Positions 36,763-47,200 of a stretch of DNA of 64,000 bases are shown here, piece after piece. The translations under genes and the position numbers were made by a program. Source of the DNA: Paenibacillus pabuli (GTDB taxonomy: Bacteria > Bacillota > Bacilli > Paenibacillales > Paenibacillaceae); the NCBI RefSeq assembly GCF_023101145.1, contig NZ_CP073714.1, positions 1,550,001 to 1,614,000 of the forward strand, given 5' to 3'. Under the pieces are notes generated by a model. It saw only the letters and a list, made by a program, of their open reading frames with translations. It was not told the DNA's origin and ran no database searches. Positions within the stretch are counted from its first letter, which is position 1, and every line of letters begins with the position of its first letter.

Positions 36763-37911
36763 ATGAGGATTTTACACATCGGCGAGTACGTTGTTGGTGG
36801 AATGGCGACTTATATAAATGAAGTTGTCGGATATCAACAGCAATACTTTGATGTTTATCTACTGATGAGTGAGCATAATAGTGCCACCGATTTTGAGTTG
36901 GATTCAAGTCATATTCTGTATTATAAATACAAACGGCATCCTAAATATTTTCTTTCAGCCATGCGACAGATTCATAAGATTATCGAGAAAGTCCAACCGG
37001 ATATTATTCACATTCACAGCTCATTTGCAGGCCTGCTTGCAAGAGGGTTGTTTTTTGTACGACCCAGGAAGGCAATTGTTTTTTATTGTTCCCATGGCTG
37101 GGCTTTTCTTATGGATACAAAGCCAGTATACAAAAAGGGATATCTCTTAATAGAAAAGCTGATGGAACTCAAAACAGATGTCGTTGTTAATATTTCGAGA
37201 TATGAACTGGAACAATCTTTACACCTGGGACTATCTACTTCCAAGTCTAAACTCGTATATAACGGTGTACGCGAACGCAATAACGTGATTCCTATCAGCG
37301 AATCTTCGGAAGCCCCTAACATCATTAAGTTGCTATTCGTAGGCAGGTATGACCGACAAAAAGGGCTTGATATTGTATTAAATCTGTTTAAAGAAAATCC
37401 CGAAATAAAGCAACATATTCATCTTTATGTTATCGGAGATAATGTACTTGAAGATAATACATGGGAATTTCCCGAAAACGTTACTCGACTTGGTTGGGTG
37501 AATAATGCGGACATAGATCGATATTATCAGCAATGCGATGCAGTCATTATGCCCTCTAGATGGGAAGGGTTCGGACTTGTAGCCATTGAAGCGATGAACA
37601 ATCACAAACCTGTCATAGGAAGTAATCGTGGAGCTTTACCGGAACTCATTCAACATGGTGTCAATGGATATATTTTTGACATTGAACATTCTCACAAACT
37701 GTTGGACATTCTGAAGAACCTAAACAGGGCTGAGTTGGTGAAAATGGGTGAGGCAGGTTATGGCATCTATAAGGAGAAATTTAGCGCTGCTCGGATGAAC
37801 GAAGAACTTGTAGGGCTTTATTATGAGGCTGTCACAGGAGCTTCCGCTTCGGAAAACCTCGTGAAGAGTCGTTTAGAATATTCGAAGAGAGCTGGAGATG
37901 CACATGATTAA
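36763..37911 (+). CDS. GT4-family glycosyltransferase 2 of the EPS locus
   Basis: 382 aa. The N terminus MRILHIGEYVVGGMATYINEV is the GT4 glycine loop. DIIHIHSSFAGLLAR follows, then the donor domain with LLFVGRYDRQKGLDIVL and WEGFGLVAIEAMNN. ATG 36763 is chosen, with TTGAGGGAA before it; the TTG at 36754 would overlap the ribosome binding site. The next gene starts inside its 3' end (8-bp overlap). The donor sugar is unknown. Confidence 0.9.
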   Translation: MRILHIGEYVVGGMATYINEVVGYQQQYFDVYLLMSEHNSATDFELDSSHILYYKYKRHPKYFLSAMRQIHKIIEKVQPDIIHIHSSFAGLLARGLFFVRPRKAIVFYCSHGWAFLMDTKPVYKKGYLLIEKLMELKTDVVVNISRYELEQSLHLGLSTSKSKLVYNGVRERNNVIPISESSEAPNIIKLLFVGRYDRQKGLDIVLNLFKENPEIKQHIHLYVIGDNVLEDNTWEFPENVTRLGWVNNADIDRYYQQCDAVIMPSRWEGFGLVAIEAMNNHKPVIGSNRGALPELIQHGVNGYIFDIEHSHKLLDILKNLNRAELVKMGEAGYGIYKEKFSAARMNEELVGLYYEAVTGASASENLVKSRLEYSKRAGDAHD

Positions 37912-38986
37912 GATATATATTAATGCTCGTTTTTTGACCCAGACTGTAACAGGAGTTCAGCGATATGCACTGGAACTGGTAAAGGAAATTGACCAACTGA
38001 TTGAACGGGGGGAAATTGACAGAAACAGTTACGAATTTTGTTTATTGTCCCCTGCCAATATTCTTAATGAACCAGTTTTCACACATATGCGCCACAAAGT
38101 GGTTGGCAAGTTGAAAGGACATCTTTGGGAGCAATTTGAACTTCCCTTTTATGCCAAGGATGGATTGTTAATTAATTTGTGTAATACGGGTCCTGCTTTT
38201 AACAAAAACCAAATCGTCACAATTCATGATGCCGCTGTCTTCAATTACCCTAAGGCTTTTTCTTTTGCTTTTCGTGCCTGGTACAAATTTCTAATGGTAC
38301 GACTGGGTAAGACATCTAAGAAAATTATTACAGTGTCTCATTTCTCCAAAGCAGAGCTGATGCAGCATTGTAAGATCGCAGAGCATAAGCTGGCGGTCAC
38401 TCATCTGGGCATTGATCACATCCATCGAAAAAAAGCGGCGGAAGGGACGATTGAAAAATACGGGATTCAGTCTCCCTATGTTCTGGCTGTGAGTACAATG
38501 AATCCCTACAAAAATTTCAACCTTATTTTTGAAGTATTACCTGAGATTGAAGCTCATAATCTGAATGTGGTCATTGTTGGCTCCAAAAACAGCAAAGTAT
38601 TTGGTGAACAAACATGGACCGACTCCGATGCAATTAATTGGGTAGGTTATGTTACTGATGAAGAGTTAAAGGCGCTATATGAAAATGCTGCAGGATTTAT
38701 TTTTCCTTCCTTATATGAAGGGTTTGGATTGCCGCCCTTAGAAGCAATGGCAACGGGGTGCCCGGTGATTGTATCTTCTCGCGCATCCATTCCTGAAGTA
38801 TGCGGAGATGCCGTTTTGTATTTTAATCCCGATAGCCCGAAAGATGCAGCATCACGGTTGATTGAGATCACATCCGATTCAGAATTGAGTGCGCAAATGT
38901 CAAACAAAGGTAAAGGTCATTCAGGCTTGTTTTCTTGGAATAAATGCGCTAAAGACACGGTCAATATCATTATGAACACAGTATAG
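37904..38986 (+). CDS. GT4-family glycosyltransferase 3 (mannosyltransferase-like)
   Basis: 360 aa. It begins [20 protein letters not shown], the pattern of WbaZ/MtfB-like mannosyltransferases. It continues with [38 protein letters not shown] and [19 protein letters not shown]-mannose is available through the ManC gene in the locus, so mannose transfer is a reasonable inference. ATG 37904 is six bases after GGAG; ATG 37898 is an alternative. Confidence 0.88.
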   Translation: MIKIYINARFLTQTVTGVQRYALELVKEIDQLIERGEIDRNSYEFCLLSPANILNEPVFTHMRHKVVGKLKGHLWEQFELPFYAKDGLLINLCNTGPAFNKNQIVTIHDAAVFNYPKAFSFAFRAWYKFLMVRLGKTSKKIITVSHFSKAELMQHCKIAEHKLAVTHLGIDHIHRKKAAEGTIEKYGIQSPYVLAVSTMNPYKNFNLIFEVLPEIEAHNLNVVIVGSKNSKVFGEQTWTDSDAINWVGYVTDEELKALYENAAGFIFPSLYEGFGLPPLEAMATGCPVIVSSRASIPEVCGDAVLYFNPDSPKDAASRLIEITSDSELSAQMSNKGKGHSGLFSWNKCAKDTVNIIMNTV

Positions 38987-39025
38987 TGGCTGGACTCATA
39001 AGGTCTTTCAAGGGAGATAAAACGT

Positions 39026-40171
39026 ATGAATAAAGTATTTGTTGCTATTGATTTCCCGCCAGAAAAAGGAGGAATTCATGATTATGCCTACGGGCTTATT
39101 TCGCAGATTCCTGCAGAGGAGACCACGGTTCTAACGAACAAAATTAAGAATGTTGCCGAATCCGAACAATTTGACCGGAAGGCCGATTTTGAGATTATTC
39201 GAAAACGAATTTATTGGAACTCGAATAAAATTCTGTTAATTCTATCGCAGTTTATTCTAATCATGCAGCTTATTCTTCTGAAATGGCGTAAAAAGACAGA
39301 CGAAATACATTTTGTTAATGTCTTTCCGGTAGGCATCGCAGGCCCGTTTATGAAAACTTTTTTCGGGATTAAATATTTCCCTTATGTTCATGGTCTGGAT
39401 GTCATGGGGATGGTAAACAGCAGGTTGTTTCCACTCCTATTATTCATTTTAAGACGCTCTGACAAGGTGATTGCAAATAGTCAGTATACGAAGTCAAAAT
39501 TGGTAGAGCTGGGTATTTCGGAGCTGCAAATTGTCATTATTCCACCAGGATTAAATGTAAGTAAATTAAACGGTTCTACTGGACTCCACGAAGATATCCG
39601 GGATAAATATGATCTGGACGGTAAAAAAGTAATGATTACCGTATCTCGTCTGGTGGAGCGAAAGGGACATGATGTCACTCTCAAAGCTATTAGTCAGTTG
39701 ATTACACGAATTCCCAATCTGAGATATCTGATTTGCGGAGATGGACCTCATAAAGGAAAATTGGAACTTTTGGTGAGACAGTATGGATTGGAATCTGTAG
39801 TCGTTTTCACAGGTGGGATCACTGACCTTGAGCTGCATCAGTTATATGAATGTTCTGATTTATTTATCATGCCCAGCCGTGATATTAAGGAGAAAGGTGA
39901 TGTTGAAGGTTTCGGCATTGTATTTCTTGAGGCCAACTACTACAGATTGCCTGTAATTGCCGGGAATAGTGGTGGAATTCCCGATGCGGTAAAGGATGAA
40001 GTTACTGGTTATCTCGTAGATCCTCTCGATGAAAAGGAAATAGCCGATCGTATTGAAGAATTGATTACAGATGAGGGACTTGCCAGAACGATGGGGAATA
40101 ACGGTTACGATTGGGTTATCAATCATTGTCTGTGGTCGCATCGCGGACAGCTGTTGAAACAATTAGCCTAA
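39026..40171 (+). CDS. GT4-family glycosyltransferase 4 (PimB-like)
   Basis: 381 aa. VAIDFPPEKGGIHDYAYGL at the N terminus resembles PimB/WecA-pathway GT4 enzymes with the FPPxxGGI motif. The donor part shows VMITVSRLVERKGHD, CGDGPHKGKLE and DVEGFGIVFLEANYYRLPVI. One hydrophobic stretch (ILLILSQFILIMQLILL, about residues 70-86) may give membrane association. ATG 39026 has AAGGGAGATAAAA upstream. Donor unknown. Confidence 0.9.
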   Translation: MNKVFVAIDFPPEKGGIHDYAYGLISQIPAEETTVLTNKIKNVAESEQFDRKADFEIIRKRIYWNSNKILLILSQFILIMQLILLKWRKKTDEIHFVNVFPVGIAGPFMKTFFGIKYFPYVHGLDVMGMVNSRLFPLLLFILRRSDKVIANSQYTKSKLVELGISELQIVIIPPGLNVSKLNGSTGLHEDIRDKYDLDGKKVMITVSRLVERKGHDVTLKAISQLITRIPNLRYLICGDGPHKGKLELLVRQYGLESVVVFTGGITDLELHQLYECSDLFIMPSRDIKEKGDVEGFGIVFLEANYYRLPVIAGNSGGIPDAVKDEVTGYLVDPLDEKEIADRIEELITDEGLARTMGNNGYDWVINHCLWSHRGQLLKQLA

Positions 40172-40195
40172 AATAAAAAGATTTGGGGTGAGTTA

Positions 40196-41092
40196 ATGAG
40201 AGCTTCAGTATCCATTTGCACACACAACAGAGCGATAGACACGATGCAGGCTGTTGAAAGTGTTTTGAATGGGGACACGGGTAGTGTTGATTACGAGATT
40301 CTGGTTATTGATAATAATTCAACAGATAACACCAAAGAATTATTCGACTCTCTTAAGATGCCAGCGCATGTTCGCTATATTTTCGAGCCTCAATTAGGAT
40401 TATCTTATGCAAGAAATAGAGCAATACAGGAAGCGAAAGGGGAGTTTATTTTATTTCTGGATGATGACGCACTAGCTTGTTCGACTTGGATTAAAGAAGT
40501 CATTAAAATTTTTGATATGGATTCCCAAATTGGTTGTGTTGGTGGGAAAATAGTACCTATCTGGGAAGGTGGGAAACCTGATTGGATACCACAGGATATC
40601 GTTAGTCTGTACACACTGATGGATTTTTCTAGCGAGATTGTGGAAATGCAGGCGCCCTCTATTCCTTTTGGAGCTAACGTAGCATTCAGAATGAGTATTT
40701 TCCAACAGATAGAACCATTTAGAGAAGATTTAGGACGTGTCGGCAGCAATTTAATGTCGAGTGAAGAAAGTGAACTAATCGGTAGGGTTCGCTTAGAATA
40801 TAAAGTTTTTTACAGTCCATACGCTATTGTAGAGCACAAAATAGCAAAAAGTAGGCTGACCAAACGTTGGTTGCTGCGAAGAGTGTATTGGCAAGGCATT
40901 AGTGATGCAACACGTTATAAGAAGAGTGGATGGGGAATATTCAAACATACGGTAAGGATTGTTCAGGCGGCATTATTAATATTAATCTCATTCAATAATG
41001 TACAAAAGGTCATGAGTGAAATGGCAAAGATATCTTATCGTAACGGGACGATCGTAGGATCTTTCCGAAACAGCAGAGGACTGAAAGCCTGA
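40196..41092 (+). CDS. GT2-family glycosyltransferase
   Basis: 298 aa, GT-A fold. It starts VSICTHNRAIDTMQAVESVL. EILVIDNNSTDNT and GEFILFLDDDALA follow, giving the metal-binding Asp motif. A predicted C-terminal amphipathic/hydrophobic helix (VQAALLILISFNNV) could tether it to the membrane. It is the only inverting GT-A enzyme in the locus. GGGGTGAG precedes the ATG. The TGA overlaps the wzx ATG by one base. Confidence 0.92.
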   Translation: MRASVSICTHNRAIDTMQAVESVLNGDTGSVDYEILVIDNNSTDNTKELFDSLKMPAHVRYIFEPQLGLSYARNRAIQEAKGEFILFLDDDALACSTWIKEVIKIFDMDSQIGCVGGKIVPIWEGGKPDWIPQDIVSLYTLMDFSSEIVEMQAPSIPFGANVAFRMSIFQQIEPFREDLGRVGSNLMSSEESELIGRVRLEYKVFYSPYAIVEHKIAKSRLTKRWLLRRVYWQGISDATRYKKSGWGIFKHTVRIVQAALLILISFNNVQKVMSEMAKISYRNGTIVGSFRNSRGLKA

Positions 41093-42477
41093 TGAACATG
41101 GCCATTGCCAAGAAGCCAAGACAGCTCAGCATGCTGCAGACCATTCTTATGACCAGTGCTGCCAATATTCTTATTATGGCTGTGACGACACTTACTTCTA
41201 TTATTACAGCCCGAATGTTCGGGGCAACCGGTAAAGGTGAACTTGCTGCTGTACTGTTCTGGCCTGCTTTTATATCTGGTCTGGCTGCATTCGGTCTGCC
41301 AACCTCGTTAATCTACAATGTGAAAAAGAACATAAATCAATTACCAATATACATCAGCATGAGTTTTGCTGTTCAAATTCCGATCAGCATCATAGCTGGG
41401 ATTGTTAGTTGGTTTGGCATCTCTTCCTGGCTCTCCGGATATTCGGAATCTGTCGTTTCCATTGCGCGCTGGTATACGGTATCCATGGTTCCGGTGATGC
41501 TGTTGATGGGCGTGCTTGCAGCAGCAGCTCAAGGGACGGATAAGTTTCATATTTACAATTTATCGAGACTGCTTGCACCTTTGTTAAATCTTGCTGGGCT
41601 TGTACTGTTGTGGATTACAGGTATATTGACGGTGGAAAGAGCAATTATCGTTAGCTTTGCAACCAATATACTGGTATTAGTATGTTACATGTATGCCATG
41701 CGTCAGCAAATATTCAGTTCGGTAAACAAATTGGCTGGTCAATTCAAAGCCTGTATTCACTTATTCAGTTATGGCATTCGAGTATATGGTGTAGAATTGC
41801 TAGGTACGTTGTATAACCAGTTTGATAAAATTATTATTTTGGCGCTGCTTACGCCAAAAGATTTTGGGCTGTATTCGGTTGTTTTTGCTCTCTCCCGAAT
41901 GTTTAATGTAGTCCAGACTGCGATAACGAATGTGATCTTTCCAAAGGTCGCAGGCATGGAACAAGAGAAGGTACTGACTCTTGTAGGCAGAGCCTTTCGA
42001 ATCAGTATGGTTCTTATGACGATCATCATCATACCTAGTATGCTGATTGGTCGTTTTTTTATTGGATTGTTATTCGGACCGGAGTTTCTTGAGGCTAGTG
42101 GTGTATTTTACTTATTATCATTGGAATGCATTGTTGGCGGAGGATCCTGGATTTTGGCATCTGCATTTAATGCGCTGGGGCGACCTGGTGTAATTGTACT
42201 CCGGCAGATTATTGCTTTGGCTGTCACCATTACTTTATTTTTTGTACTCACTCCACTACTGGGTCTATACGGAATAGGGCTAGCATTATTGCTCGGTTCA
42301 TTTGTTCGTATGTTAATGTCATTAGCATCTGTATCCATTATTTTCAAAATGCCCATGCACAAGATGCTGTACAACAAGGAAGATATTATTTTCCTGAAGG
42401 AAAGATTGAGAGAGAAAAATATACTCAAAGGAGTCGGAAAAGATGCCAAACGTGCAAAGGATTCATCCCATGGATGA
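41092..42477 (+). CDS. Polysaccharide flippase (Wzx/MATE-like)
   Basis: 461 aa with about fourteen hydrophobic helices. The N terminus (ILMTSAANILIMAVTTLTSIITARMFGATGKGELAAV) is the polysaccharide-biosynthesis flippase signature. VYGVELLGTLYNQFDKIIILAL begins the second half. It would carry undecaprenyl-linked repeat units across the membrane before polymerisation. The last 35 bases overlap the following gene. Lys/Arg-rich cytosolic C terminus. Confidence 0.93.
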   Translation: MNMAIAKKPRQLSMLQTILMTSAANILIMAVTTLTSIITARMFGATGKGELAAVLFWPAFISGLAAFGLPTSLIYNVKKNINQLPIYISMSFAVQIPISIIAGIVSWFGISSWLSGYSESVVSIARWYTVSMVPVMLLMGVLAAAAQGTDKFHIYNLSRLLAPLLNLAGLVLLWITGILTVERAIIVSFATNILVLVCYMYAMRQQIFSSVNKLAGQFKACIHLFSYGIRVYGVELLGTLYNQFDKIIILALLTPKDFGLYSVVFALSRMFNVVQTAITNVIFPKVAGMEQEKVLTLVGRAFRISMVLMTIIIIPSMLIGRFFIGLLFGPEFLEASGVFYLLSLECIVGGGSWILASAFNALGRPGVIVLRQIIALAVTITLFFVLTPLLGLYGIGLALLLGSFVRMLMSLASVSIIFKMPMHKMLYNKEDIIFLKERLREKNILKGVGKDAKRAKDSSHG

Positions 42478-43435
42478 GTTGAAAAAGCGGCTTGAATCGA
42501 TATTGGAGATCGTACCACCTAAATCCAAAATTTTTTATATTGATTATCCGGTTTATAGTAACGGCGGCGATATATTAATAATGAAAGGCGCAGAGGCTTT
42601 TTTTAAGAGCAATCACATTCACGTTTCTGCAAGATACAGTGTGCATGACTTCCATGAAAACATTCATATCCCAGAAGACCACATTATTGTTCTTAGTGGG
42701 GGAGGTAATTTCGGAGATTTGTATGATGCTCACCAGAAGGTGAGAGAAGCACTTGTTCAGAATTATCCCAGACACAAAATTGTAATTTTGCCTCAGACGA
42801 TCTTCTATAAAGAGGAAAGCAATATTATGAAAACAGCGGCCATTTTTAATCAACATAAAGATCTCCATTTATATGTTAGAGATGAGTCATCCTATCAGTT
42901 GGCGTCCACATATTTTCAGAATTGTCATGTTGCTCTTCTTCCGGATATGGCACATCAGCTTTGGCCAATTCAATTCAAAAGCAACCCAACCAAAGAGAAG
43001 CTTAACTTTTTTAGAACGGATATTGAGACAAATTCTGAGCAAACACAACTGAAAGTAGAGGGCAATTATCTGGATTGGCCGTCTCTATTTAACAGATATG
43101 AAAAGAAACTGATCTACTACATCAGTAAGGGGCTAAAAAAGCCAGCGTCACGAGCCATTTCACAATTTTTGTGGATGAAATATAGTGATTATCTCGTGAA
43201 CAAGGCTATTCGTTGTTTCGCGGACTATCGCATTATTCATTCTTCCAGATTACACGGACACATCTTGTCCTGCCTTATGGCAAAACCCAATGTCTTGATA
43301 GACAACTCCTACGGGAAAAACTCGGGATATTATCGGGTATGGACTCATGAAGTTAACACGGCAAACATGGATTCCTCCTCAAAAGCCATCTCTCCTCCTG
43401 CGCCAAAGTATATGGAATCAACCGCAACAGTCTGA
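42443..43435 (+). CDS. Polysaccharide pyruvyl transferase family protein
   Basis: 330 aa of the EpsO/YvfF type, which adds pyruvate ketals to exopolysaccharide sugars. Visible are YPVYSNGGDILIMKGAE near the N terminus (GD-binding start), VLSGGGNFGDLYDAHQ, KIVILPQTIFY, LYVRDESSYQLA and the conserved SSRLHGHILSCLMAKPN near the C terminus. ATG 42443 follows AAAGGAGTCGG within the wzx end. The product adds negative charge to the polymer. Confidence 0.9.
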   Translation: MPNVQRIHPMDELKKRLESILEIVPPKSKIFYIDYPVYSNGGDILIMKGAEAFFKSNHIHVSARYSVHDFHENIHIPEDHIIVLSGGGNFGDLYDAHQKVREALVQNYPRHKIVILPQTIFYKEESNIMKTAAIFNQHKDLHLYVRDESSYQLASTYFQNCHVALLPDMAHQLWPIQFKSNPTKEKLNFFRTDIETNSEQTQLKVEGNYLDWPSLFNRYEKKLIYYISKGLKKPASRAISQFLWMKYSDYLVNKAIRCFADYRIIHSSRLHGHILSCLMAKPNVLIDNSYGKNSGYYRVWTHEVNTANMDSSSKAISPPAPKYMESTATV

Positions 43436-43483
43436 AAAATCCGGGCTCAATGTGTTTAAAATATAGAGAGTGGAGTGATAACC

Positions 43484-44872
43484 ATGAGAATCGTACTTCT
43501 CTCCGGTGGATCAGGTAAGAGGTTATGGCCCTTATCCAACGATACGAGATCGAAGCAGTTCCTGAAAGTACTGGAGGGCCCCGAAGGGCAGACTGAATCC
43601 ATGGTGCAGCGGGTATGGAGGCAGCTGCAGCATACGGGGCTAAGCGAACAGGCCACGATTGCAACGAGCAAGCCACAGGTGGAGATTTTACGGAGTCAAC
43701 TGGGCGATGAGGTTGATCTTGTCGTAGAACCCGAACGCAGAGATACCTTTCCAGCAATTGCCTTGGCAGCTGCCTATCTGTACTCGGTACAGGGTGTCAG
43801 TCTGAACGAAACGGTCGCTGTACTCCCCGTTGATCCATATGTGGAGGAATCCTTTTTCTATAAAGTCGCGGAGCTTGAAGGAGTGTTGGATAAGTCTGGT
43901 GCGGAGCTCGCATTAATCGGAGTAAAACCCACGTATCCTTCAGAAAAATACGGTTATATTATTCCTGATCTACATAAAACCGAAAAATATAACCATTACG
44001 CCAAAGTATCACGTTTTCAAGAAAAACCCTGTGAGACTGAAGCGGCAGAGATGATCGAACAATCTGCCCTTTGGAATTGCGGGGTTTTTGCATTCAAGCT
44101 GAACTATCTCATTAATCTGCTGATCTCACTTGAGCTTCCAATTCAGTATGAAGAGATGCTCAAACAATATGGAAGATTACAGAAAATCAGCTTTGATTAC
44201 CAGGTCGTTGAGAAAGCCGGTCATATTGTGGTTACACCTTATGACGGATATTGGAAAGATCTCGGCACATGGAATACGCTGACGGATGAAATGAGCACAC
44301 ATATTGTGGGCAAAGGTGTAATGACCAACAGCTCAGTGAATACACATCTGATCAATGAGTTGAACATCCCGGTGTGTGTGCTGGGGGTATCCAATCTGAT
44401 TGTTGCGACCAGTCCGGATGGCATTCTGGTCAGTGAGAAAGAGGCAAGTCCGCAGATTAAAGAGGTTCTTAAGGATGACACTCAACGCCCTATGTATGAG
44501 GAACGCCGCTGGGGTTGTTACAAGGTGCTTGATTACACGCGTAATGCAAGAGGAGAAGAAGTATTAACCAAACGCATTATCGTTGGGTCAGGTAAAAATT
44601 TTTCTTATCAGTACCACCTCAAACGAAATGAAGTATGGACAGTTGTTTCGGGACAAGGCGAATTGATTCTGGATGGTGAACTGAGATTACTTAATCAGGG
44701 GGACATCATTTCCATTATGGCAGGCAGTAAACACAGTGTAAAAGCCGTAACCGAGCTTGAAATCATTGAAGTTCAGATGGGCAGTGAGCTGGTGGAAGAG
44801 GATATCGTGCGAATAGAGATGGAATGGACAGATATTATCCAAAATTGCGTGAATTGGGGGAAAACAAGATGA
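43484..44872 (+). CDS. manC: Mannose-1-phosphate guanylyltransferase / mannose-6-phosphate isomerase
   Basis: 462 aa bifunctional-type enzyme for GDP-mannose. The N-terminal nucleotidyltransferase has GGSGKRLWPLSND with RSKQFL and the DPYVEE acidic site. The mannose-binding region is GYIIP and FQEKP. The C-terminal cupin (type II isomerase) has RRWGCYKVLD and YQYHLKRNEVWTVVSGQGE. ATG 43484 follows GTGGAGTG. A phosphomannomutase is not in the window. The stop overlaps ugd by ATGA. Confidence 0.93.
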   Translation: MRIVLLSGGSGKRLWPLSNDTRSKQFLKVLEGPEGQTESMVQRVWRQLQHTGLSEQATIATSKPQVEILRSQLGDEVDLVVEPERRDTFPAIALAAAYLYSVQGVSLNETVAVLPVDPYVEESFFYKVAELEGVLDKSGAELALIGVKPTYPSEKYGYIIPDLHKTEKYNHYAKVSRFQEKPCETEAAEMIEQSALWNCGVFAFKLNYLINLLISLELPIQYEEMLKQYGRLQKISFDYQVVEKAGHIVVTPYDGYWKDLGTWNTLTDEMSTHIVGKGVMTNSSVNTHLINELNIPVCVLGVSNLIVATSPDGILVSEKEASPQIKEVLKDDTQRPMYEERRWGCYKVLDYTRNARGEEVLTKRIIVGSGKNFSYQYHLKRNEVWTVVSGQGELILDGELRLLNQGDIISIMAGSKHSVKAVTELEIIEVQMGSELVEEDIVRIEMEWTDIIQNCVNWGKTR

Positions 44873-46200
44873 ATATCGCGGTGATTGGAACAGGGTATGT
44901 AGGTCTTGTATCGGGAGTATGCTTTTCGGAGATCGGCAACCAAGTCATCTGTGTGGACAACAATGAGGCCAAAGTAAAGATGCTCAACGAGGGCAACGTT
45001 CCTATCTATGAGCCCGGCCTCAAAGAGTTGATGGCTTCCAACATGAAAGCAGGCAAATTATCGTTCACCTCCAATATTGCTGAAGCGATTAGCCAGTCGG
45101 ATATTATCTTTATCGCTGTAGGCACGCCTTCTCTTCCGAACGGTGAAGCCAACCTGAGCTATGTGGAGCAAGTAGCTATAGAGATTGGAAGTCACATTGA
45201 AAGCTACAAAATTATTGTGACCAAAAGCACCGTTCCTGTAGGCACCAATGATCGTGTCCGTGAGCTGGTTAGCAGTATGTCATCTCAGCCTTTCGACGTG
45301 GCTTCTGTTCCCGAGTTCCTCCGGGAAGGATCAGCGGTCAATGATACGCTGAATCCTGACCGGATTGTTATTGGAACAAACAGTGATCGCGCAATTAAAT
45401 CACTAAAGAAACTTCATCGGCCATTGACGGAGAACCTGATCATTACAGATATTCGATCAGCCGAAATGATTAAATATGCTTCCAATGCATTTCTAGCAAC
45501 CAAAATCTCATTCATCAATGAAATATCGAATATATGTGAAAAAGTAGGGGCTGATGTTACACGAGTAGCCGAAGGCATGGGCTACGATAAGCGTATTGGA
45601 GCTTCCTTTTTGAAGGCAGGCATTGGTTATGGAGGTTCATGTTTTCCAAAAGATACACAGGCGTTAATTCAGATTGCAGGCATGGTCGATTATGATTTCA
45701 AATTATTAAAATCCGTTGTTCAAGTAAACCAGGATCAGCGTTTTCATGTCATTCACAAACTGGAAGAGGCGCTGGGATCTTTAAAAGGAAAAACAATTGC
45801 TGTCTGGGGATTAGCGTTTAAACCGGAGACAGATGACGTTCGGGATGCTCCAGCGATTGATATCATTCAGCATTTAAGTGATGCTGGAGCAGTAATCAAG
45901 GCTTATGATCCCATTGCGACTGCAAATTTCCGTAGAGAGGTAGATGTAGCCTCCATCACGTGGGAAGAGAATCCACTTCACGCTGCTGAAGGAGCAGACG
46001 CTTTGTGCGTGTTGACTGAGTGGAAGGAATTCGCTCATATCGATTTGAACGAACTTGCCGAGATCATGAAGGATCCAATTATGATTGATGGTCGTAATTT
46101 GTATAGTGCTGAACAGGTTCAGTCGTCTAATCTTCAATATTATTCGGTTGGTCGTCCGGGTTTGACGAAACTGGAAGGGAAAGCGGCAGCAATCATTTAA
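44869..46200 (+). CDS. ugd: UDP-glucose 6-dehydrogenase
   Basis: 443 aa cytosolic enzyme oxidising UDP-glucose to UDP-glucuronate. The NAD site is MNIAVIGTGYVGLVSGVCF, followed by TKSTVPVGT. The catalytic cysteine lies in GYGGSCFPKD, near residue 261. GLAFKPETDDVRDAP marks the UDP-binding C-terminal domain. ATG 44869 overlaps manC (ATGA); the longer frame from 44824 is inside manC and is rejected. It feeds the UXS-type enzyme and may provide acidic sugar directly. Confidence 0.96.
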   Translation: MNIAVIGTGYVGLVSGVCFSEIGNQVICVDNNEAKVKMLNEGNVPIYEPGLKELMASNMKAGKLSFTSNIAEAISQSDIIFIAVGTPSLPNGEANLSYVEQVAIEIGSHIESYKIIVTKSTVPVGTNDRVRELVSSMSSQPFDVASVPEFLREGSAVNDTLNPDRIVIGTNSDRAIKSLKKLHRPLTENLIITDIRSAEMIKYASNAFLATKISFINEISNICEKVGADVTRVAEGMGYDKRIGASFLKAGIGYGGSCFPKDTQALIQIAGMVDYDFKLLKSVVQVNQDQRFHVIHKLEEALGSLKGKTIAVWGLAFKPETDDVRDAPAIDIIQHLSDAGAVIKAYDPIATANFRREVDVASITWEENPLHAAEGADALCVLTEWKEFAHIDLNELAEIMKDPIMIDGRNLYSAEQVQSSNLQYYSVGRPGLTKLEGKAAAII

Positions 46201-46239
46201 CAGCTATTCATCATCTTGAATGTGAGTGAGGAAGAACCC

Positions 46240-47157
46240 ATGAAAAAGTGGATGAAAGTTACCATCTGGATTGTTTCCTTTTTTGTCGTCGTTGTGTTTG
46301 GCTATGCCATATATCTCTACCAATCCGTTAAATCAACCGCTGACCAAATTTATGAGCCTCGAAATCCTGTAAAGCCCGTCTCGGTCACAGATAGCAGAGG
46401 TGGGGTACGGGTGGATATCAACAGCAAAGAGCCTTTCAATGCACTGATTTTGGGTGTGGATGAACGTCCGAATGATCGAGGACGCTCGGATACCATGATT
46501 GTACTGAGTGTGAACCCGGGGAAAAAACAAGTGCTCATGTTTAACATTCCAAGGGATACACGAACAGATATTGTGGGACACAACACAGTAGATAAGATCA
46601 ATCATGCTTATGCCTTCGGAGGCGTGGACATGTCGGTAAATACCGTCGAACGATTTCTGGGAGTCCCCATTCATTATTATATGAAAGTGGATATGGAGGG
46701 CTTTGCCAAAATCATTGACCTGGTCGGAGGCGTGGACGTAAATAATCCTTTTGCCTTCGATTATGAGGGCCAGCGTTACGATCAAGGAAATATTCATCTG
46801 GACGGTGTTGCTGCACTCGGTTTTTCAAGAATGCGCTATGATGACCCGAAAGGGGATTTGGGTCGTAATGACCGACAGCGTGAGGTTTTGAAGCAGATGC
46901 TTAAGAATACAATGCAATTCTCCAGCGTACTTCATATCCAAAATATGCTGGATGAACTAGGTACTCATGTCAGAACAGATGTTACTTTTGATGAAATGAA
47001 GGAACTTCTCCTCGAATATCGTAATGATCTGGAGAATGTAGATACGGTGGAGATCCAGGGTAAAGGCGAGAAAATCAATGGGATTTATTATTACATCGTG
47101 GATCAACAGGAACGGGATCGTATTCACGAAATACTTGAAAAACATTTGGAGCAATAA
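46240..47157 (+). CDS. LytR-CpsA-Psr family protein
   Basis: 305 aa, one N-terminal membrane helix (TIWIVSFFVVVVFGYAIYLY) and an extracellular LCP domain. The pyrophosphate-binding residues are seen in GVDERPNDRGRSDTMIV, FNIPRDTRTDI and VDKINHAYAFGG; DLVGGVDV and RMRYDDPKGDLGRNDRQREV follow. LCP enzymes attach lipid-linked polymers to peptidoglycan, so this one probably anchors the EPS/capsule. ATG 46240 follows GTGAGGAAG. Confidence 0.93.
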   Translation: MKKWMKVTIWIVSFFVVVVFGYAIYLYQSVKSTADQIYEPRNPVKPVSVTDSRGGVRVDINSKEPFNALILGVDERPNDRGRSDTMIVLSVNPGKKQVLMFNIPRDTRTDIVGHNTVDKINHAYAFGGVDMSVNTVERFLGVPIHYYMKVDMEGFAKIIDLVGGVDVNNPFAFDYEGQRYDQGNIHLDGVAALGFSRMRYDDPKGDLGRNDRQREVLKQMLKNTMQFSSVLHIQNMLDELGTHVRTDVTFDEMKELLLEYRNDLENVDTVEIQGKGEKINGIYYYIVDQQERDRIHEILEKHLEQ

Positions 47158-47200
47158 ACAGAAATAATGAAAGGTTTATGAAAGTGGTGGGACTTTGTTT

